Shown in pieces: positions 8,832 to 18,561 of a stretch of 64,000 nt of DNA. How positions within the stretch are numbered: the stretch's first letter is position 1; the number at the start of each line of letters is the position of its first letter. The DNA comes from Bacillus sp. Bos-x628 (GTDB lineage Bacteria > Bacillota > Bacilli > Bacillales > Bacillaceae), in contig NZ_CP159358.1 of assembly GCF_040500475.1 (NCBI RefSeq), positions 930,001 to 994,000 on the forward strand, read 5' to 3'. The notes under the pieces are model-generated. The model saw nothing but the letters and a program-made list of their open reading frames with translations, was not told the origin of the DNA and did no database searches. The translations under genes were made by a program, and so were the position numbers.

Positions 8832-9236
8832 TTAAGTGACAAATACATCCCATGTTTCTCTTTTCTGGTGATATTCAGGATGGCGCGAATTCAGCTCAAC
8901 AGTCATTTGATGTTTTCCTTTCGATAGATGCTTGACCACAAACGCAGCAGTATATTCATTCCCCGCACGTTTACCATCTACATACACTGTAAAATAACCC
9001 TTCTTCTCACCGTTTTTTCCAGGAGATGTATCAAGGTGGAAATCCTGAAGCGTGCTTTCTATATACACAGCAGACCCCTGCACTTTGTATTTTAAAAAGC
9101 CTTGCTGCTTCATATCACTGGGGGCTTGCTGTATGACTGGTACATCTGGCTCTTGATTTACTTGCTCTTGCTCATGATGTCTTTGACATCCGGTCACAAG
9201 AAAAAGCAATGCGCACATTGACAGCATCTGTTTCAT
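8832..9236 (-). CDS. Putative lipoprotein of unknown function
   Basis: The 134-residue protein starts MKQMLSMCALLFLVTGCQRH: a short lipoprotein signal peptide with lipobox VTGC, so it should be exported and lipid-anchored. The mature part has alternating hydrophobic residues (YFTVYVDGKRAGNEYTAAFV, VKHLSKGKHQMTVEL) suggestive of a small beta-sandwich. I do not recognise a family. It sits between ylbE and ricF, where I recall no gene in B. subtilis 168, so it may be a lineage-specific insertion. Confidence 0.75.
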   Translation of the reverse strand: MKQMLSMCALLFLVTGCQRHHEQEQVNQEPDVPVIQQAPSDMKQQGFLKYKVQGSAVYIESTLQDFHLDTSPGKNGEKKGYFTVYVDGKRAGNEYTAAFVVKHLSKGKHQMTVELNSRHPEYHQKRETWDVFVT

Positions 9237-9317
9237 CTTCTGATTCTCCTTTCGTCTACATCCATAGGATGCTCATGAAGTAGACATCTTAATCAACTCA
9301 AAAAAGCCTAACCCGGC

Positions 9318-9557
9318 TTAATTTTGATTGCGCATTGCTTGAAACATTTGAATCATCATTTCAGCCATTTGTACACTATTGCTTAACTGCCTCACACGAT
9401 GAGGAATTGTTTTTTCGTAAAAATTCATTTTATCTAACTCAAAGGAAGATAGATTGTCAGGATGTCGAGTCAGTTGTCTATACCAGAGAGGACGTTGTCT
9501 AATGAATTTGATTCGGTCTTCTTCCGCCATGACAAATTCTTGTACTTCTCTCCGCAC
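9318..9557 (-). CDS. ylbE: YlbE-like protein
   Basis: This small protein of 79 residues has a central IRQRPLWYRQLTRHPDNLSS motif characteristic of the YlbE family, which is restricted to Bacilli and has no known function. AAAGGGG abuts an ATG at 9566, leaving no spacing, so I chose GTG at 9557 (nine bases of spacing); this gives MRREVQ and the B. subtilis length. It lies 19 bases after ylbD, in the same operon. Confidence 0.8.
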   Translation of the reverse strand: MRREVQEFVMAEEDRIKFIRQRPLWYRQLTRHPDNLSSFELDKMNFYEKTIPHRVRQLSNSVQMAEMMIQMFQAMRNQN

Positions 9558-9576
9558 CAAAAGCATCCCCTTTCAA

Positions 9577-9990
9577 TTAATCTTTCCTGAAGGAGAATGG
9601 GTGCTGACTGCCTCCAGATGTACCTTTCTTTGAGCTATTTGATGAAAATTGACTAAGTAAGCTTTGTAAAGAGGAAATAGACTGGCTCATTTTGTTAATC
9701 TGTTCATTCATTTGATCAGCATCCATTTTTTTTACGGCAGAGACCATTTTAGACATAAAATCTGTTTTCCCTTGCGCGCTTTGTTTAGATGTTTTCTCTT
9801 CTTTTGTTTCTTCAGATTGTTCATTTCGGTAAGGTGACCACATCTCATCTTCCTCACCAAAGATAACCCAATTCTCATATAGACTTTGCCAACTTTTTTC
9901 TTGTGCTTGAACTTCTCGTATTAACTTCGGATGGCGTCTGACGAATTGTTTAAATTCATCAATGGATGTTTGCTTTTGTTTTTTTGTCAT
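9577..9990 (-). CDS. ylbD: YlbD, spore coat protein family
   Basis: The 137-residue protein has the conserved SIDEFKQFVRRHPKLIREV and SLYENWVIFGEEDEMW segments of the YlbD coat-protein family and a Ser-rich C-terminus (SISSLQSLLSQFSSNSSKKG). In B. subtilis YlbD is reported as a spore coat component. ATG at 9990 is preceded by GGGGGTGAGG. It is translated together with ylbE. Confidence 0.85.
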   Translation of the reverse strand: MTKKQKQTSIDEFKQFVRRHPKLIREVQAQEKSWQSLYENWVIFGEEDEMWSPYRNEQSEETKEEKTSKQSAQGKTDFMSKMVSAVKKMDADQMNEQINKMSQSISSLQSLLSQFSSNSSKKGTSGGSQHPFSFRKD

Positions 9991-10075
9991 ATCCTCACCC
10001 CCATACAAATGCCTACTATACTATATACACCAGCATACATTTTGGTGAGCCTCTTTTTTGAATGATTTTGCCGCA

Positions 10076-10103
10076 AAAAAAAACAGCCGCTCACTCGCGG
10101 CTG
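10076..10103 (-). terminator. Terminator of ylbC
   Basis: CAGCCGC (10084-10090) pairs with GCGGCTG (10097-10103); on the minus strand a run of nine T follows. Confidence 0.85.
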
Positions 10104-10110
10104 CTTTAAA

Positions 10111-11154
10111 CTAAGAGGTTTTTTTAATGAAATTTTGCGTATAATATTTTTCTTTCACACCGACACCAATGTGCGTGTAATCTTTATTCAGCAGTGCCTT
10201 CCGGTGACCTTCGCTATTGAGCCAGCCTTCGACAGCTGCTGGTCCATCTACGTAATTATAAGCGATGTTTTCACCTGCCAGTTGGAATGTGACCTCTCCT
10301 CTTTCTAATCGATCTTTCAGCGTGCCATACTTTTTAGACTCGTGAGAAAAATAATGGTTCTCTTTCATATCTTCACTGTGCATCAATGCCACTTCAGAGG
10401 TCTCATCGTCCCACTGGAGGGGCGGCAAGTTGTATTTATGGCGGATAATATTCGTTATATCGAAAATTTGTTTTTGACTAGAAGACTCAATATCTTTCCA
10501 TTTTTCACCTGATATCGTTTCTGGTTCTATCAGTTGACCTCGATAGACAACCTCATACGGCTTTTGTTTGACAAATGTATCTGCATTAAAGGCCCTAATA
10601 CTCGAAAGCGTGCTTTCAAACTTATCCATGTATAGCTGGACATAGACGTCGTCTCCCACTTTAACCGTTGGTCTTGTGTTCATATCATCTTCTGAGAATT
10701 CAAAGCGATATGAATTCTGTTCATCATCTACATGAATGTAAGGTGCGATTTGGGTTTTCTTAAATACCTCACTTGTGGCCTGACCGATTTTAAATGGTTC
10801 AACATTCAATCCATCTCCTGTTGCAAACAAGGTCACAACTTTACTATCTTTTACTCCTATTTGAATGTAGTGTTTTTTCGATTGATTGTATATCCACCAG
10901 TCATAATCATATGCGGAAGGATCAATGCGATCTGGTTCTCCCATCTGTTTGAGCACTTCATTTGACGATTTCCCCATAAAGGACATGAGCCCTTTTTTCG
11001 GAATGTGAATGGGCTTATCGCTAGAAGTTTCTTCATTAGATACCTTTGGTTCATTGCTGCTATCTTTTTCTGGTGAAGATCCATATTGAATAAACAGAAC
11101 ATACGTTCCAGATATAATCAGGAGGATGCAGAGTGTTTTGAGCACAGTTTTCAA
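10111..11154 (-). CDS. ylbC: YlbC, secreted CAP-domain protein
   Basis: This is a 347-residue protein with an N-terminal signal or anchor segment (LCILLIISGTYVLFI), a CAP-associated N domain (about residues 55-190: MGKSSNEVLKQMGEPDRIDP), and a C-terminal CAP/SCP domain (about 235-345) with the signature LMHSEDMKENHYFSHES and GENIAYNY. CAP domains occur in secreted proteins; the molecular role in Bacillus is unknown. TTG at 11154 is preceded by CGGAGGTG and gives the B. subtilis length; the frame's ATG ten codons upstream was rejected. Confidence 0.88.
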   Translation of the reverse strand: MKTVLKTLCILLIISGTYVLFIQYGSSPEKDSSNEPKVSNEETSSDKPIHIPKKGLMSFMGKSSNEVLKQMGEPDRIDPSAYDYDWWIYNQSKKHYIQIGVKDSKVVTLFATGDGLNVEPFKIGQATSEVFKKTQIAPYIHVDDEQNSYRFEFSEDDMNTRPTVKVGDDVYVQLYMDKFESTLSSIRAFNADTFVKQKPYEVVYRGQLIEPETISGEKWKDIESSSQKQIFDITNIIRHKYNLPPLQWDDETSEVALMHSEDMKENHYFSHESKKYGTLKDRLERGEVTFQLAGENIAYNYVDGPAAVEGWLNSEGHRKALLNKDYTHIGVGVKEKYYTQNFIKKTS

Positions 11155-11273
11155 GTAAACACCTCCGTTAAATTGGCAAGGCATAAAAGCCTTCTACAGT
11201 CATTTAAACAAAACTTGCTTTATTTATCAACGACAATACAGCCTATTTAACATGAATTTAAAATATGCCCGTC

Positions 11274-11717
11274 TTAATGAAGAAATCCTTGTCCATGATC
11301 TTGTTGAGAGATTTCCGTGAGTGCATCACCTGCTCGTTCATTTGATAAATCTTCGACCGATAAATCACCAAGGGCTACGATACCAGTTAACTTCCCGCTT
11401 TTTACTACTGGAATACGGCGGAGCTGATGCTCTGACATTAAGCGGGCAATCTCTTCAAGAGTTGCATCTTCTTCAGCTGTCAATACATCCTTCGTCATGA
11501 CCGCGCTAATCTCCTGTGAATTCGGGTTTTTTTCAGCAATGCCTCTAATCACTAAATCCCGATCTGTCACAATACCAACAAGCTGATCTCCCTCAACAAT
11601 CGGAATAGCACCTATGTCAGCGTCTTTCATTTTAACAGCAGCTTCATAGAGATTGTCATCCTTTTGGCAAGTAATCACTTTTTTCGTCATGATATCTTTG
11701 ATTTTTTTTGTTTCCAT
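11274..11717 (-). CDS. ylbB: YlbB, tandem CBS-domain protein
   Basis: The 147-residue protein consists of two CBS motifs (about residues 8-60 and 73-125): IMTKKVITCQKDDNLYEAAV, then VMTKDVLTAEEDATLEEIAR. Such pairs form a Bateman module that binds adenine nucleotides and regulates partner proteins. No fused effector domain is present, so it acts either alone or on an unknown partner. It is divergent from ylbA. Confidence 0.88.
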   Translation of the reverse strand: METKKIKDIMTKKVITCQKDDNLYEAAVKMKDADIGAIPIVEGDQLVGIVTDRDLVIRGIAEKNPNSQEISAVMTKDVLTAEEDATLEEIARLMSEHQLRRIPVVKSGKLTGIVALGDLSVEDLSNERAGDALTEISQQDHGQGFLH

Positions 11718-11785
11718 GTTTATTCCTCCATCCTTTATTTTCTTTATTACTGTAACCAGCTTCTAAAAGAACATACCTTTCACTG

Positions 11786-11814
11786 TTGAAAGTTTAACGC
11801 TTTCATACTATGAT
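11786..11814 (+). promoter_or_regulatory. SigA promoter of ylbA with an overlapping inverted repeat
   Basis: TTGAAA (11786-11791), 17-base spacer, TATGAT (11809-11814). The spacer contains GTTTAACGCTTTCA; read in reverse, TGAAAGCGTT resembles half of a CcpA catabolite-response site. TGAAAG/CTTTCA forms an inverted repeat. The promoter is convincing, the operator is not proven. Confidence 0.6.
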
Positions 11815-11850
11815 TGTCAGTAAAGGGAATTTTTATAAGGAGGGGTTTTG

Positions 11851-12216
11851 ATGAAATTTGAAGGTACGGGGATTGAAAAAGTATCAGTTGACTTAAATAA
11901 ATTAGATTTCATCATGGAAAGTGAAGGATTTGTGAGAGCCGATCAATGGGATTATGAGCGAGTGACATATGACCGCAAATTTAGCATGGTGGAAGGTACA
12001 TTCTATTTAAGAATATCTGGCTATGCCACTGAAGGAGATGTCGGTTCCAAAAAAGCTCATATTCAGCTACTGACACCTTTACTTGGAAAACACTATTATC
12101 CGCATGGTGTTGAATACGGCGAGGGTGAAGATTTCCCTACATCTCTAATCCAATCGAGCAAAAGAACGCTTGCTCGACTCAAAGAAAAACTAGAATCAAT
12201 GACTGCTGAAGCATAA
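11851..12216 (+). CDS. ylbA: YlbA, YugN-like family protein
   Basis: This 121-residue cytoplasmic protein begins MKFEGTGIEKVSVDLNKLDF and has the YugN-like family pattern DQWDYERVTYDRKFSM. Its function is unknown. ATG at 11851 follows AAGGAGGGG; a TTG one codon earlier is a less likely start. It converges on ctaG with a shared terminator. Confidence 0.85.
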   Translation: MKFEGTGIEKVSVDLNKLDFIMESEGFVRADQWDYERVTYDRKFSMVEGTFYLRISGYATEGDVGSKKAHIQLLTPLLGKHYYPHGVEYGEGEDFPTSLIQSSKRTLARLKEKLESMTAEA

Positions 12217-12252
12217 AGAAAGCACAACCGTGAATGGGTTGTGCTTTCTTTA
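12215..12252. terminator. Bidirectional terminator between ylbA and ctaG
   Basis: A perfect 15-bp stem (12215-12229 with 12237-12251: AAAGAAAGCACAACC/GGTTGTGCTTTCTTT) has A and T flanks suitable for both directions. Confidence 0.9.
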
Positions 12253-13128
12253 TTCATATTTCGGGATAAGCGCATCTGGTACGGCATCTTTCGCTCTTTC
12301 TTTTCTGGCCCAATCAAAAAAGACAACAGCAAGGATAGAGCCATAGACGATCTCTTGAATAATTTTCATTAAAATGGCACCGAGCTGCTGATCTTCTAAT
12401 AAAGGCAGTGTGTGGAACATGTCAGGTCCAGTCAGCGCAAGGCCAGAGAGCATATCACTAGGTACGCATAGATGCAACGCTTGAATCCATGCCCCTGCAT
12501 CTGAATAGGTTGCATAGATAGGTGTATCACTAAACATGATCAGTGCACAGGCAGGTGTCATTAATATGCCATCTGCCATAATATAGCCAAGCTTTAAAAT
12601 ACCTGTGATCTGCGGCTGACTTTGTACTTTATGAACAAGCGGCCACCACATGAAAAAGGCAGAGATGAAAATAACTACAGTCATCAATGCATGATAAAAC
12701 GGATCGGTTTTCACAAAGTCAAACACAAGTGGTATATGGTAAAGCGAAAATAATCCGTTAAATCCAAGCAGGGCAATTAAAGGCTTGGAAAACAAACGGA
12801 ATACCGCTTGAATACCAGATGTTTGAATGATCCGCTCCCACAGTCCAGCAGGTAAACCTGTGATCAGTAAAGGAGGAATGACTAAGTACAATACCGCCAT
12901 TTGTGCCATATGCGCACTGAACATTATATGCCCCATTAAATCAATCGGACTTCCTTTCACAGCATATAAAAGAACAAGTCCAGTGAGAAATAGGGTTTTC
13001 TCTTTCACCGTAGCACGGTGCTTCCCCTTTGTGACGAGAAGTAGATAAAAAGTAGCTGCTAACACAACACATGTCAAATAATAGGGACTCCATAACGCCC
13101 GAAATCCGAATATTTCTAAGTTCTCCAT
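12250..13128 (-). CDS. ctaG: CtaG, cytochrome c oxidase assembly protein (caa3_CtaG)
   Basis: The 292-residue integral membrane protein has about seven hydrophobic helices and the caa3_CtaG motifs [18 protein letters not shown] and PLLITGLP, with several membrane histidines. In B. subtilis it is required for formation of an active caa3 oxidase, probably by supplying copper to the CuB site. ATG follows GGAGGCTCAGCA. It is the last gene of the cta cluster and begins 30 bases after ctaF. Confidence 0.92.
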   Translation of the reverse strand: MENLEIFGFRALWSPYYLTCVVLAATFYLLLVTKGKHRATVKEKTLFLTGLVLLYAVKGSPIDLMGHIMFSAHMAQMAVLYLVIPPLLITGLPAGLWERIIQTSGIQAVFRLFSKPLIALLGFNGLFSLYHIPLVFDFVKTDPFYHALMTVVIFISAFFMWWPLVHKVQSQPQITGILKLGYIMADGILMTPACALIMFSDTPIYATYSDAGAWIQALHLCVPSDMLSGLALTGPDMFHTLPLLEDQQLGAILMKIIQEIVYGSILAVVFFDWARKERAKDAVPDALIPKYE

Positions 13129-13158
13129 TGCTGAGCCTCCTTCAAGGGCAAAGCGAGC

Positions 13159-13488
13159 TTACCACCAAATAATCGTCAAAAAGGCTAAAACGGTAATAAA
13201 CGCAACAAACACACCTGAGTAAAGAAACAATGCGGGGGTTTCATGCCCTTTTTGGTTCATGTGCATAAAATAGTAAAGCTGAAAGGCCACTTGGATTACT
13301 GCAAGCAGTAAAATAAACGGAACCGCAAACCAATTTCCAATGTCTTCAGATGCAATCGTTAAAAATGCAACAAATGTTAAACCAATCATCAAGCCGAAAG
13401 AAATGAGCTGATACTTCATTTCTTCGGCATTTTTCTTTTTACGGTAAGCAAGATCTACTTTGGACTGATTTGTGTTTTTATTTCCCAT
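13159..13488 (-). CDS. ctaF: Cytochrome c oxidase subunit IV
   Basis: This is a 109-residue protein with three transmembrane helices (about residues 25-45, 50-70 and 82-105) and the YYFMHMNQKGHE loop of the bacterial caa3 subunit IV family. It is a small structural subunit of the aa3-type terminal oxidase. The frame extends further upstream into ctaE, but ATG at 13488, preceded by GGTGGGA and two bases after the ctaE stop, gives the family length. Confidence 0.93.
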   Translation of the reverse strand: MGNKNTNQSKVDLAYRKKKNAEEMKYQLISFGLMIGLTFVAFLTIASEDIGNWFAVPFILLLAVIQVAFQLYYFMHMNQKGHETPALFLYSGVFVAFITVLAFLTIIWW

Positions 13489-13490
13489 TC

Positions 13491-14111
13491 TTATCCCACC
13501 ATTCCCATTAAATATACAACGGTAAAGATGAAGACCCACACAACATCAATGAAGTGCCAGTAAAGACTCGCAACATAATATTTAGGTGCATTGTATAAAT
13601 CCAGTCCGCGTCTCATATTTCGAATGATAAGAGCGGTAATCCAGCAAAGCCCAAAAGCAACGTGAGCACCGTGTGTTCCTACTAGTGTATAAAATGCAGA
13701 ACCAAGAGCAGAGCTGTTAATCGTAAATTTATACTCATGCACATAGTGATAAAACTCATACATTTCAAGTCCTAAAAATCCGGCACCTAACAGAACCGTA
13801 ATGACGAGCCAAAGCTGCATTTTTTTAAAGGAAAAGTTTTTCATATGATACATCGCATAAACACTCGTTAAACTGCTCGTTAAAAGGAGCATTGTGGCAA
13901 TAAAGACAAGCGTGAGGTCAAACATATCTGTTGTTTTTGCTCCACCTGCATTTGAGTTTTTCAGAGCCAAATAAGTGGCAAACAAAGATGCAAATAGAAC
14001 GGTTTCTCCCCCAAGAAACAGCCAAAACCCGATGAACTTATTCTTTCCTTCTAATGTCGCTTTCTCCGGTGAAGCTGGAAAGGTTTCCGCTGTCATTTTT
14101 TGTGGTTCCAT
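13491..14111 (-). CDS. ctaE: Cytochrome c oxidase subunit III
   Basis: The 206-residue protein has about five membrane helices with the subunit III signatures FWLFLGGETVLFASLFATYL, GTHGAHVAFGLCW and SLYWHFIDVVWVFIF. It stabilises the oxidase core and may guide oxygen or protons. Its ATG overlaps the ctaD stop in TAATG, which indicates translational coupling. Confidence 0.96.
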   Translation of the reverse strand: MEPQKMTAETFPASPEKATLEGKNKFIGFWLFLGGETVLFASLFATYLALKNSNAGGAKTTDMFDLTLVFIATMLLLTSSLTSVYAMYHMKNFSFKKMQLWLVITVLLGAGFLGLEMYEFYHYVHEYKFTINSSALGSAFYTLVGTHGAHVAFGLCWITALIIRNMRRGLDLYNAPKYYVASLYWHFIDVVWVFIFTVVYLMGMVG

Positions 14112-15982
14112 TATGCTTTCACCCCTTTATCATCGTCATCAATCAAGTCTTCTTTGTGTATATGGTATCCATGATCATCTACAAGAGACCGAACCAGCAT
14201 GGTCGCAAACGTAATGCCAAGTCCAATCAATATAACTGGAAGACCCCAGCTATGTTCTTGACGATACATGAAGCCAAATGCTGACACAAATAGACCGAAT
14301 GAGATAATGACAGGCAAAATGGAATTGTTTGGCATGTGAATATCATCAAGAGGTTCAGAAGCTGTCATGCCTTTTTTACCATCCATTTTCTCAATCCATA
14401 ACGGGTCTAGTCCTCTTACAAGCGGGAGCTGTTTAAAGTTATATTCTGGCGGAGGTGAAGACACAGCCCATTCAAGCGTTCTTCCATCTTTCCAAGGATC
14501 ACTCGTCACACGCTCTCCTTTCGCTGTTGTCCAAATGATGTTAATGAGCATAATGACAACCGCTACAAACATAAACAGTGCACCAATCGTACTTACTAGG
14601 TTCCCAAGTTCCAGTCCTTGGCCAGGCAGAAAGGTAAATACGCGGCGAGGCATTCCCCAAAGACCTAAGAAATGCTGGATAAAGAAAGTTAAGTGGAAAC
14701 CGATGAAAAAAAGCACAAAGCCAATTTTCCCGAGCTTCTCATTGAGTATTTTCCCAAACATTTTTGGCCACCAGTAATGTACACCTGCTAAAATTCCGAA
14801 TACAACTCCACCGATAATGACATAGTGGAAATGCGCCACAACAAAGTACGTATCATGGAACTGATAATCGGCGGCGGCTGCTGCGAGCATCACTCCTGTT
14901 ACCCCGCCTAGTAAAAATGACGGAATAAAAGCAACGGAATAAAGCATTGGCGTTGCAAATTTGACATTACCGCCCCATATGGTAAGCAGCCAGTTGAATA
15001 CTTTAATCCCTGTTGGAACCGCAATGGCCATTGTTGCTACAGCAAAGATCGCATTCGCAATTGGTCCAAGTCCAGTGGTAAACATATGATGTGCCCATAC
15101 CATGAAGCCAAGGAAACCAATCAATACAGTGGCGAAAACCATGGACGAATAACCAAACAGTCTTTTTCTTGCAAACACTGGAATGATCTCTGAGAAAATG
15201 CCGAATGCCGGAAGAATCAAAATATACACTTCAGGGTGTCCGAAAATCCAGAACAAATGCTCCCAGATGATCGTATTCCCTCCAAGCTCCGGATTGAAAA
15301 AGCTCGTATTAAACATCCTATCAAACATTAACATTGCAAGCCCTGCTGTCAATGGAGGGAAGGCAAATAAGATGAGCGCAGATGCGACGAATGTCGTCCA
15401 AGTAAACAGCGGCATTCTCATATAAGTCATACCAGGCGCTCTCATATTGATGATCGTTACAAGAAAGTTGATTCCGGCAATCAAAGTACCAATACCGGCT
15501 ATCTGTAAACCTAAAATATAGAAATCCATGCCATGCCCTTCAGAGTTAAGCGTCAGCGATGCATATGCTGTCCAGCCTGCATCAGGTGACCCGCCTAAAA
15601 ACCAGCCAAGGTTTAAGAATATTCCACCGAAAAAGAACAACCAGAAACCAAGTGAATTAATAAACGGAAACGCTACGTCACGCGCACCTATTTGAATTGG
15701 TACAACCGCATTCATTAATGCAAACAAAAGCGGCATTGCTGCAAGGAAAATCATTGTCGTTCCATGCATCGTCATGATTTCATTGTAAACTCCTGCACTG
15801 ACAAAATCATTTTCAGGGATGGCTAGCTGAATACGGATAAACATCGCTTCCAGGCCGCCAACCAAAAAGAAAAATCCCCCTGCCACTAAATATAAAATGG
15901 CAATTTTTTTGTGGTCAACCGTTGTCAAGTAATCCCATAAGACAGCGCCAAATCCCCGCTTTTTAGCTATTGTACTCACCAT
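14111..15982 (-). CDS. ctaD: Cytochrome c oxidase subunit I
   Basis: This is the catalytic subunit of the aa3/caa3 oxidase, which reduces oxygen to water and pumps protons. The 623-residue protein has 12 or more helices with the heme and CuB ligand motifs: MHGTTMIF (low-spin heme His), WIFGHPEVYIL (CuB His with the cross-linked Tyr), VWAHHMFTTG, and VVAHFHYVIIGG (heme a3 and heme a His). ATG at 15982 follows GAGGGGG. The 187-base gap to ctaC shows no clear terminator, so ctaC to ctaG is likely one operon. Confidence 0.98.
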   Translation of the reverse strand: MVSTIAKKRGFGAVLWDYLTTVDHKKIAILYLVAGGFFFLVGGLEAMFIRIQLAIPENDFVSAGVYNEIMTMHGTTMIFLAAMPLLFALMNAVVPIQIGARDVAFPFINSLGFWLFFFGGIFLNLGWFLGGSPDAGWTAYASLTLNSEGHGMDFYILGLQIAGIGTLIAGINFLVTIINMRAPGMTYMRMPLFTWTTFVASALILFAFPPLTAGLAMLMFDRMFNTSFFNPELGGNTIIWEHLFWIFGHPEVYILILPAFGIFSEIIPVFARKRLFGYSSMVFATVLIGFLGFMVWAHHMFTTGLGPIANAIFAVATMAIAVPTGIKVFNWLLTIWGGNVKFATPMLYSVAFIPSFLLGGVTGVMLAAAAADYQFHDTYFVVAHFHYVIIGGVVFGILAGVHYWWPKMFGKILNEKLGKIGFVLFFIGFHLTFFIQHFLGLWGMPRRVFTFLPGQGLELGNLVSTIGALFMFVAVVIMLINIIWTTAKGERVTSDPWKDGRTLEWAVSSPPPEYNFKQLPLVRGLDPLWIEKMDGKKGMTASEPLDDIHMPNNSILPVIISFGLFVSAFGFMYRQEHSWGLPVILIGLGITFATMLVRSLVDDHGYHIHKEDLIDDDDKGVKA

Positions 15983-16169
15983 GAAATCCCCCTCTTATCT
16001 CCCATTTGCCCCTTTTGATTTTTGTGCTCTTCATCCAACAATGCACGACCTTTGAAACAGACTGATGATCGCTTCTAGGCCTCGAGACTTTTTCGGGAGC
16101 TCTTAACCAAAACTTCACATATCACATCATCATTTGGATATTGATTGAGCTGCTCTCTATGCTCATTGA

Positions 16170-17237
16170 TTACTCTATCTTAAGATTCTTTAAATACTCG
16201 TAGAGTGCATCTGCTTCTGAATCATTTAATTTAGGGTACGTCCCTGTCATCTTATTTCCTGGTTTAAAACTTTCTGGATTTTTTATCCATGCTTTCACAT
16301 TTTCCTTATTCATGTCTTTGATTCCAGCTACTTTTGTTCGCTCACCGAAGGTCGCAAGGTTTGGAGCAGTCCTTGCCGCTTCCGGTCTTTCATCCCCAGG
16401 CTCTACAGCATGACAGCTTAAACAGTTTTTCTCTTTAAACAGTTTTTCACCCTCTAGGGCTAAGTCTGATGTTGATTTAGGCTTTTGATAGTCTGTCATT
16501 TTTTTTGTCCAGCCTAAAAATTCATCTTGAGAAAGCGTTTTAACTTTAAAGTCCATTAAAGCATGTGATGGACCACAAAGCTCCGCACATTTTCCATAAA
16601 AGTATTCTCCTGCATCTTTTGTTCGTTTAGAGTCAAATTGCAGATAGAACCTATTTTCATTTTCTGTATTTGTATCCATTTTCCCGCCAGCAGATGGAAT
16701 CCAAAAAGAGTGTTTGACATCTGATGCTTTCAGCTTAAAGTACACCTTTTGATCTGTCGGCACAATCAATTCCTGACTTGTGACAATCCCATAATCAGGG
16801 TATTCAAATTCCCACCAATACAAGTTCGCTCTTACATTTACGACAAGTGTCTTTTCAGGGTCTCGTTTTTTCTTGTCCATAGCACTTGAATCCCCAAGTT
16901 CAAGCGTATATGCTACTACAGGTACAACCAGAATGATGAGTAGAAGAATTGGAATGGCCGTCCATGTCATTTCTAGATTACGGCTTCCTTCCACTTGTTT
17001 TGGAATCGTATCTTCTCCCACTTTAGAACGTTTAAATTTAATAATGACGTAAAAGAAAATGATTGATACAACAACGACCACAAAAACCATAATAAGTGTA
17101 CTCAGTACAGTAAGGAAATATTGTTTATCTGCTACTTCCCCAACTGGCTTGAGTGTTGATAAGTATGGTTCACCACAGCCTGCCAAAGCAAGTGTCATCA
17201 AGAGAAACAATGAGTAAACACGCCATTTTCTTATCAT
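16170..17237 (-). CDS. ctaC: Cytochrome c oxidase subunit II with fused cytochrome c domain
   Basis: The 355-residue lipoprotein has a signal peptide with lipobox LAGC (Cys21), two membrane helices (about 42-67 and 94-112), a cupredoxin domain with the CuA ligands His176, Cys217, Cys221 and His225, and a C-terminal cytochrome c domain with the heme motif CLSCH (272-276). The fused cytochrome marks a caa3 oxidase that takes electrons from cytochrome c. ATG at 17237 was chosen: an in-frame TTG at 17249 abuts the AAAAGGGG site with no spacing. Confidence 0.96.
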   Translation of the reverse strand: MIRKWRVYSLFLLMTLALAGCGEPYLSTLKPVGEVADKQYFLTVLSTLIMVFVVVVVSIIFFYVIIKFKRSKVGEDTIPKQVEGSRNLEMTWTAIPILLLIILVVPVVAYTLELGDSSAMDKKKRDPEKTLVVNVRANLYWWEFEYPDYGIVTSQELIVPTDQKVYFKLKASDVKHSFWIPSAGGKMDTNTENENRFYLQFDSKRTKDAGEYFYGKCAELCGPSHALMDFKVKTLSQDEFLGWTKKMTDYQKPKSTSDLALEGEKLFKEKNCLSCHAVEPGDERPEAARTAPNLATFGERTKVAGIKDMNKENVKAWIKNPESFKPGNKMTGTYPKLNDSEADALYEYLKNLKIE

Positions 17238-17406
17238 AATTTGTCCCAACCCCTTTTGCTTGATCTCCTTTGCCTTTCGCTTTTTAACTCATATTTATAA
17301 AATCACTTTTTCCCATCAATAACCCCCGCCCATATAAAAGCACTTACATTTCCTCTTTTCGTAAAAAAATGATGTTTTTACTCAAAATACCATCTATGTA
17401 TAAACA

Positions 17407-17445
17407 GAAAGCCGCCTAAATAGAACTCGATATCAGGCAGCTTTC
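17407..17445 (-). terminator. Possible terminator of ctaB
   Basis: An 11-bp stem with one mismatch (17407-17417 with 17435-17445: GAAAGCCGCCT/AGGCAGCTTTC). On the minus strand it is followed by TGTTTATAC, only moderately T-rich. It lies about 70 bases after the ctaB stop, so transcription may partly continue into ctaC. Confidence 0.5.
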
Positions 17446-17512
17446 ATAGTTGTTAGACAAGTTGTGTTATAGATATAGCCTTTGTTTTGATGTGAAAAAA
17501 GTGTATCTCACT

Positions 17513-18430
17513 CTAAAATAACGTCATAATAATCATCGCAACGAAAAAGATGGTTAAGTAGTTCAATGAATAAACGAACATAAGTGTCGACCACTTCATG
17601 ATGTCTTTCATTTTGAAACCCAAAAGGCCAATGACAAGCCATCCAATGTTTAATAATGTGCCAAGAGCAACAATCGGCCACCCTAATCCACCTAAGAAAA
17701 ATGGAAGTGGAAGGAGACATGCTGTCCAAATGATAATTTGGCGCTTTGTGACTTCAAAGCCATAGACAACAGGAAGCATTGGAATGCCTGCTTTTCGGTA
17801 ATCTTCTGTTTTCTTAATCGCAAGTGACAAGAAATGCGGGATTTGCCAAATGAACATAATCATAAACAAAACCCAAGCCGTTGTATCCATTGTGCCTTGA
17901 ACAGCAGTCCAGCCAATCAGCGGTGGAACTGCACCAGATACACTGCCAATCACCGTATTGATTGTGTAACGGCGTTTAGACCACATGGTATAGAGAACGG
18001 CATAAGTGAATACACCAATAAAACCAATGACTGCTGCTGTAACAGTTGTCATAAGAAGCATAATGAGTCCAAGTACAACGAGCAGAATACCAAATGCATA
18101 CGCTTGCCCCGGCTGAATTTTACCAGTGACAGTCGGTCTTGTCTTTGTTCTTTCCATTAGCATATCAATATCACGGTCAAACGCATTATTAATTGCGCAA
18201 GAACCGGCAATAATAAGAGAAGATCCAATCATTGTGAATAGTACAATATCAAGATTCCCAAGGAAACTCATATCTGAAAAATAGAAAGCTAGCCACATTC
18301 CTGTAAACGTTGTAATGAAGTTGGAATTGACTATGCCCATTTTAATAAGAGCAAGAAAATCTTTCAATGTTGTTGTTTCTTCTATTTGTCCATGAATAGC
18401 TACTTCCGCAGCTGTTTTGGAATTTGCCAT
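17513..18430 (-). CDS. ctaB: Protoheme IX farnesyltransferase (heme O synthase)
   Basis: CtaB attaches a farnesyl group to heme B, making heme O, the precursor of heme A used by the oxidase. The 305-residue protein is a UbiA-type prenyltransferase with nine predicted helices, the first Asp-rich motif [20 protein letters not shown] and the second region [15 protein letters not shown]. It is divergent from ctaA, and the shared gap carries ResD-like boxes. Confidence 0.96.
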   Translation of the reverse strand: MANSKTAAEVAIHGQIEETTTLKDFLALIKMGIVNSNFITTFTGMWLAFYFSDMSFLGNLDIVLFTMIGSSLIIAGSCAINNAFDRDIDMLMERTKTRPTVTGKIQPGQAYAFGILLVVLGLIMLLMTTVTAAVIGFIGVFTYAVLYTMWSKRRYTINTVIGSVSGAVPPLIGWTAVQGTMDTTAWVLFMIMFIWQIPHFLSLAIKKTEDYRKAGIPMLPVVYGFEVTKRQIIIWTACLLPLPFFLGGLGWPIVALGTLLNIGWLVIGLLGFKMKDIMKWSTLMFVYSLNYLTIFFVAMIIMTLF

Positions 18431-18561
18431 AGTGTATAACCTCCCTTGCCCAAACCTTCAAACTTACATATGAAACCGTAAAATCGTTACAACTCTATCA
18501 TACAAGATAACAAGCTGTAAAAAAACATCCTATTAAATAATAAACGACAAACTTGAATGTA

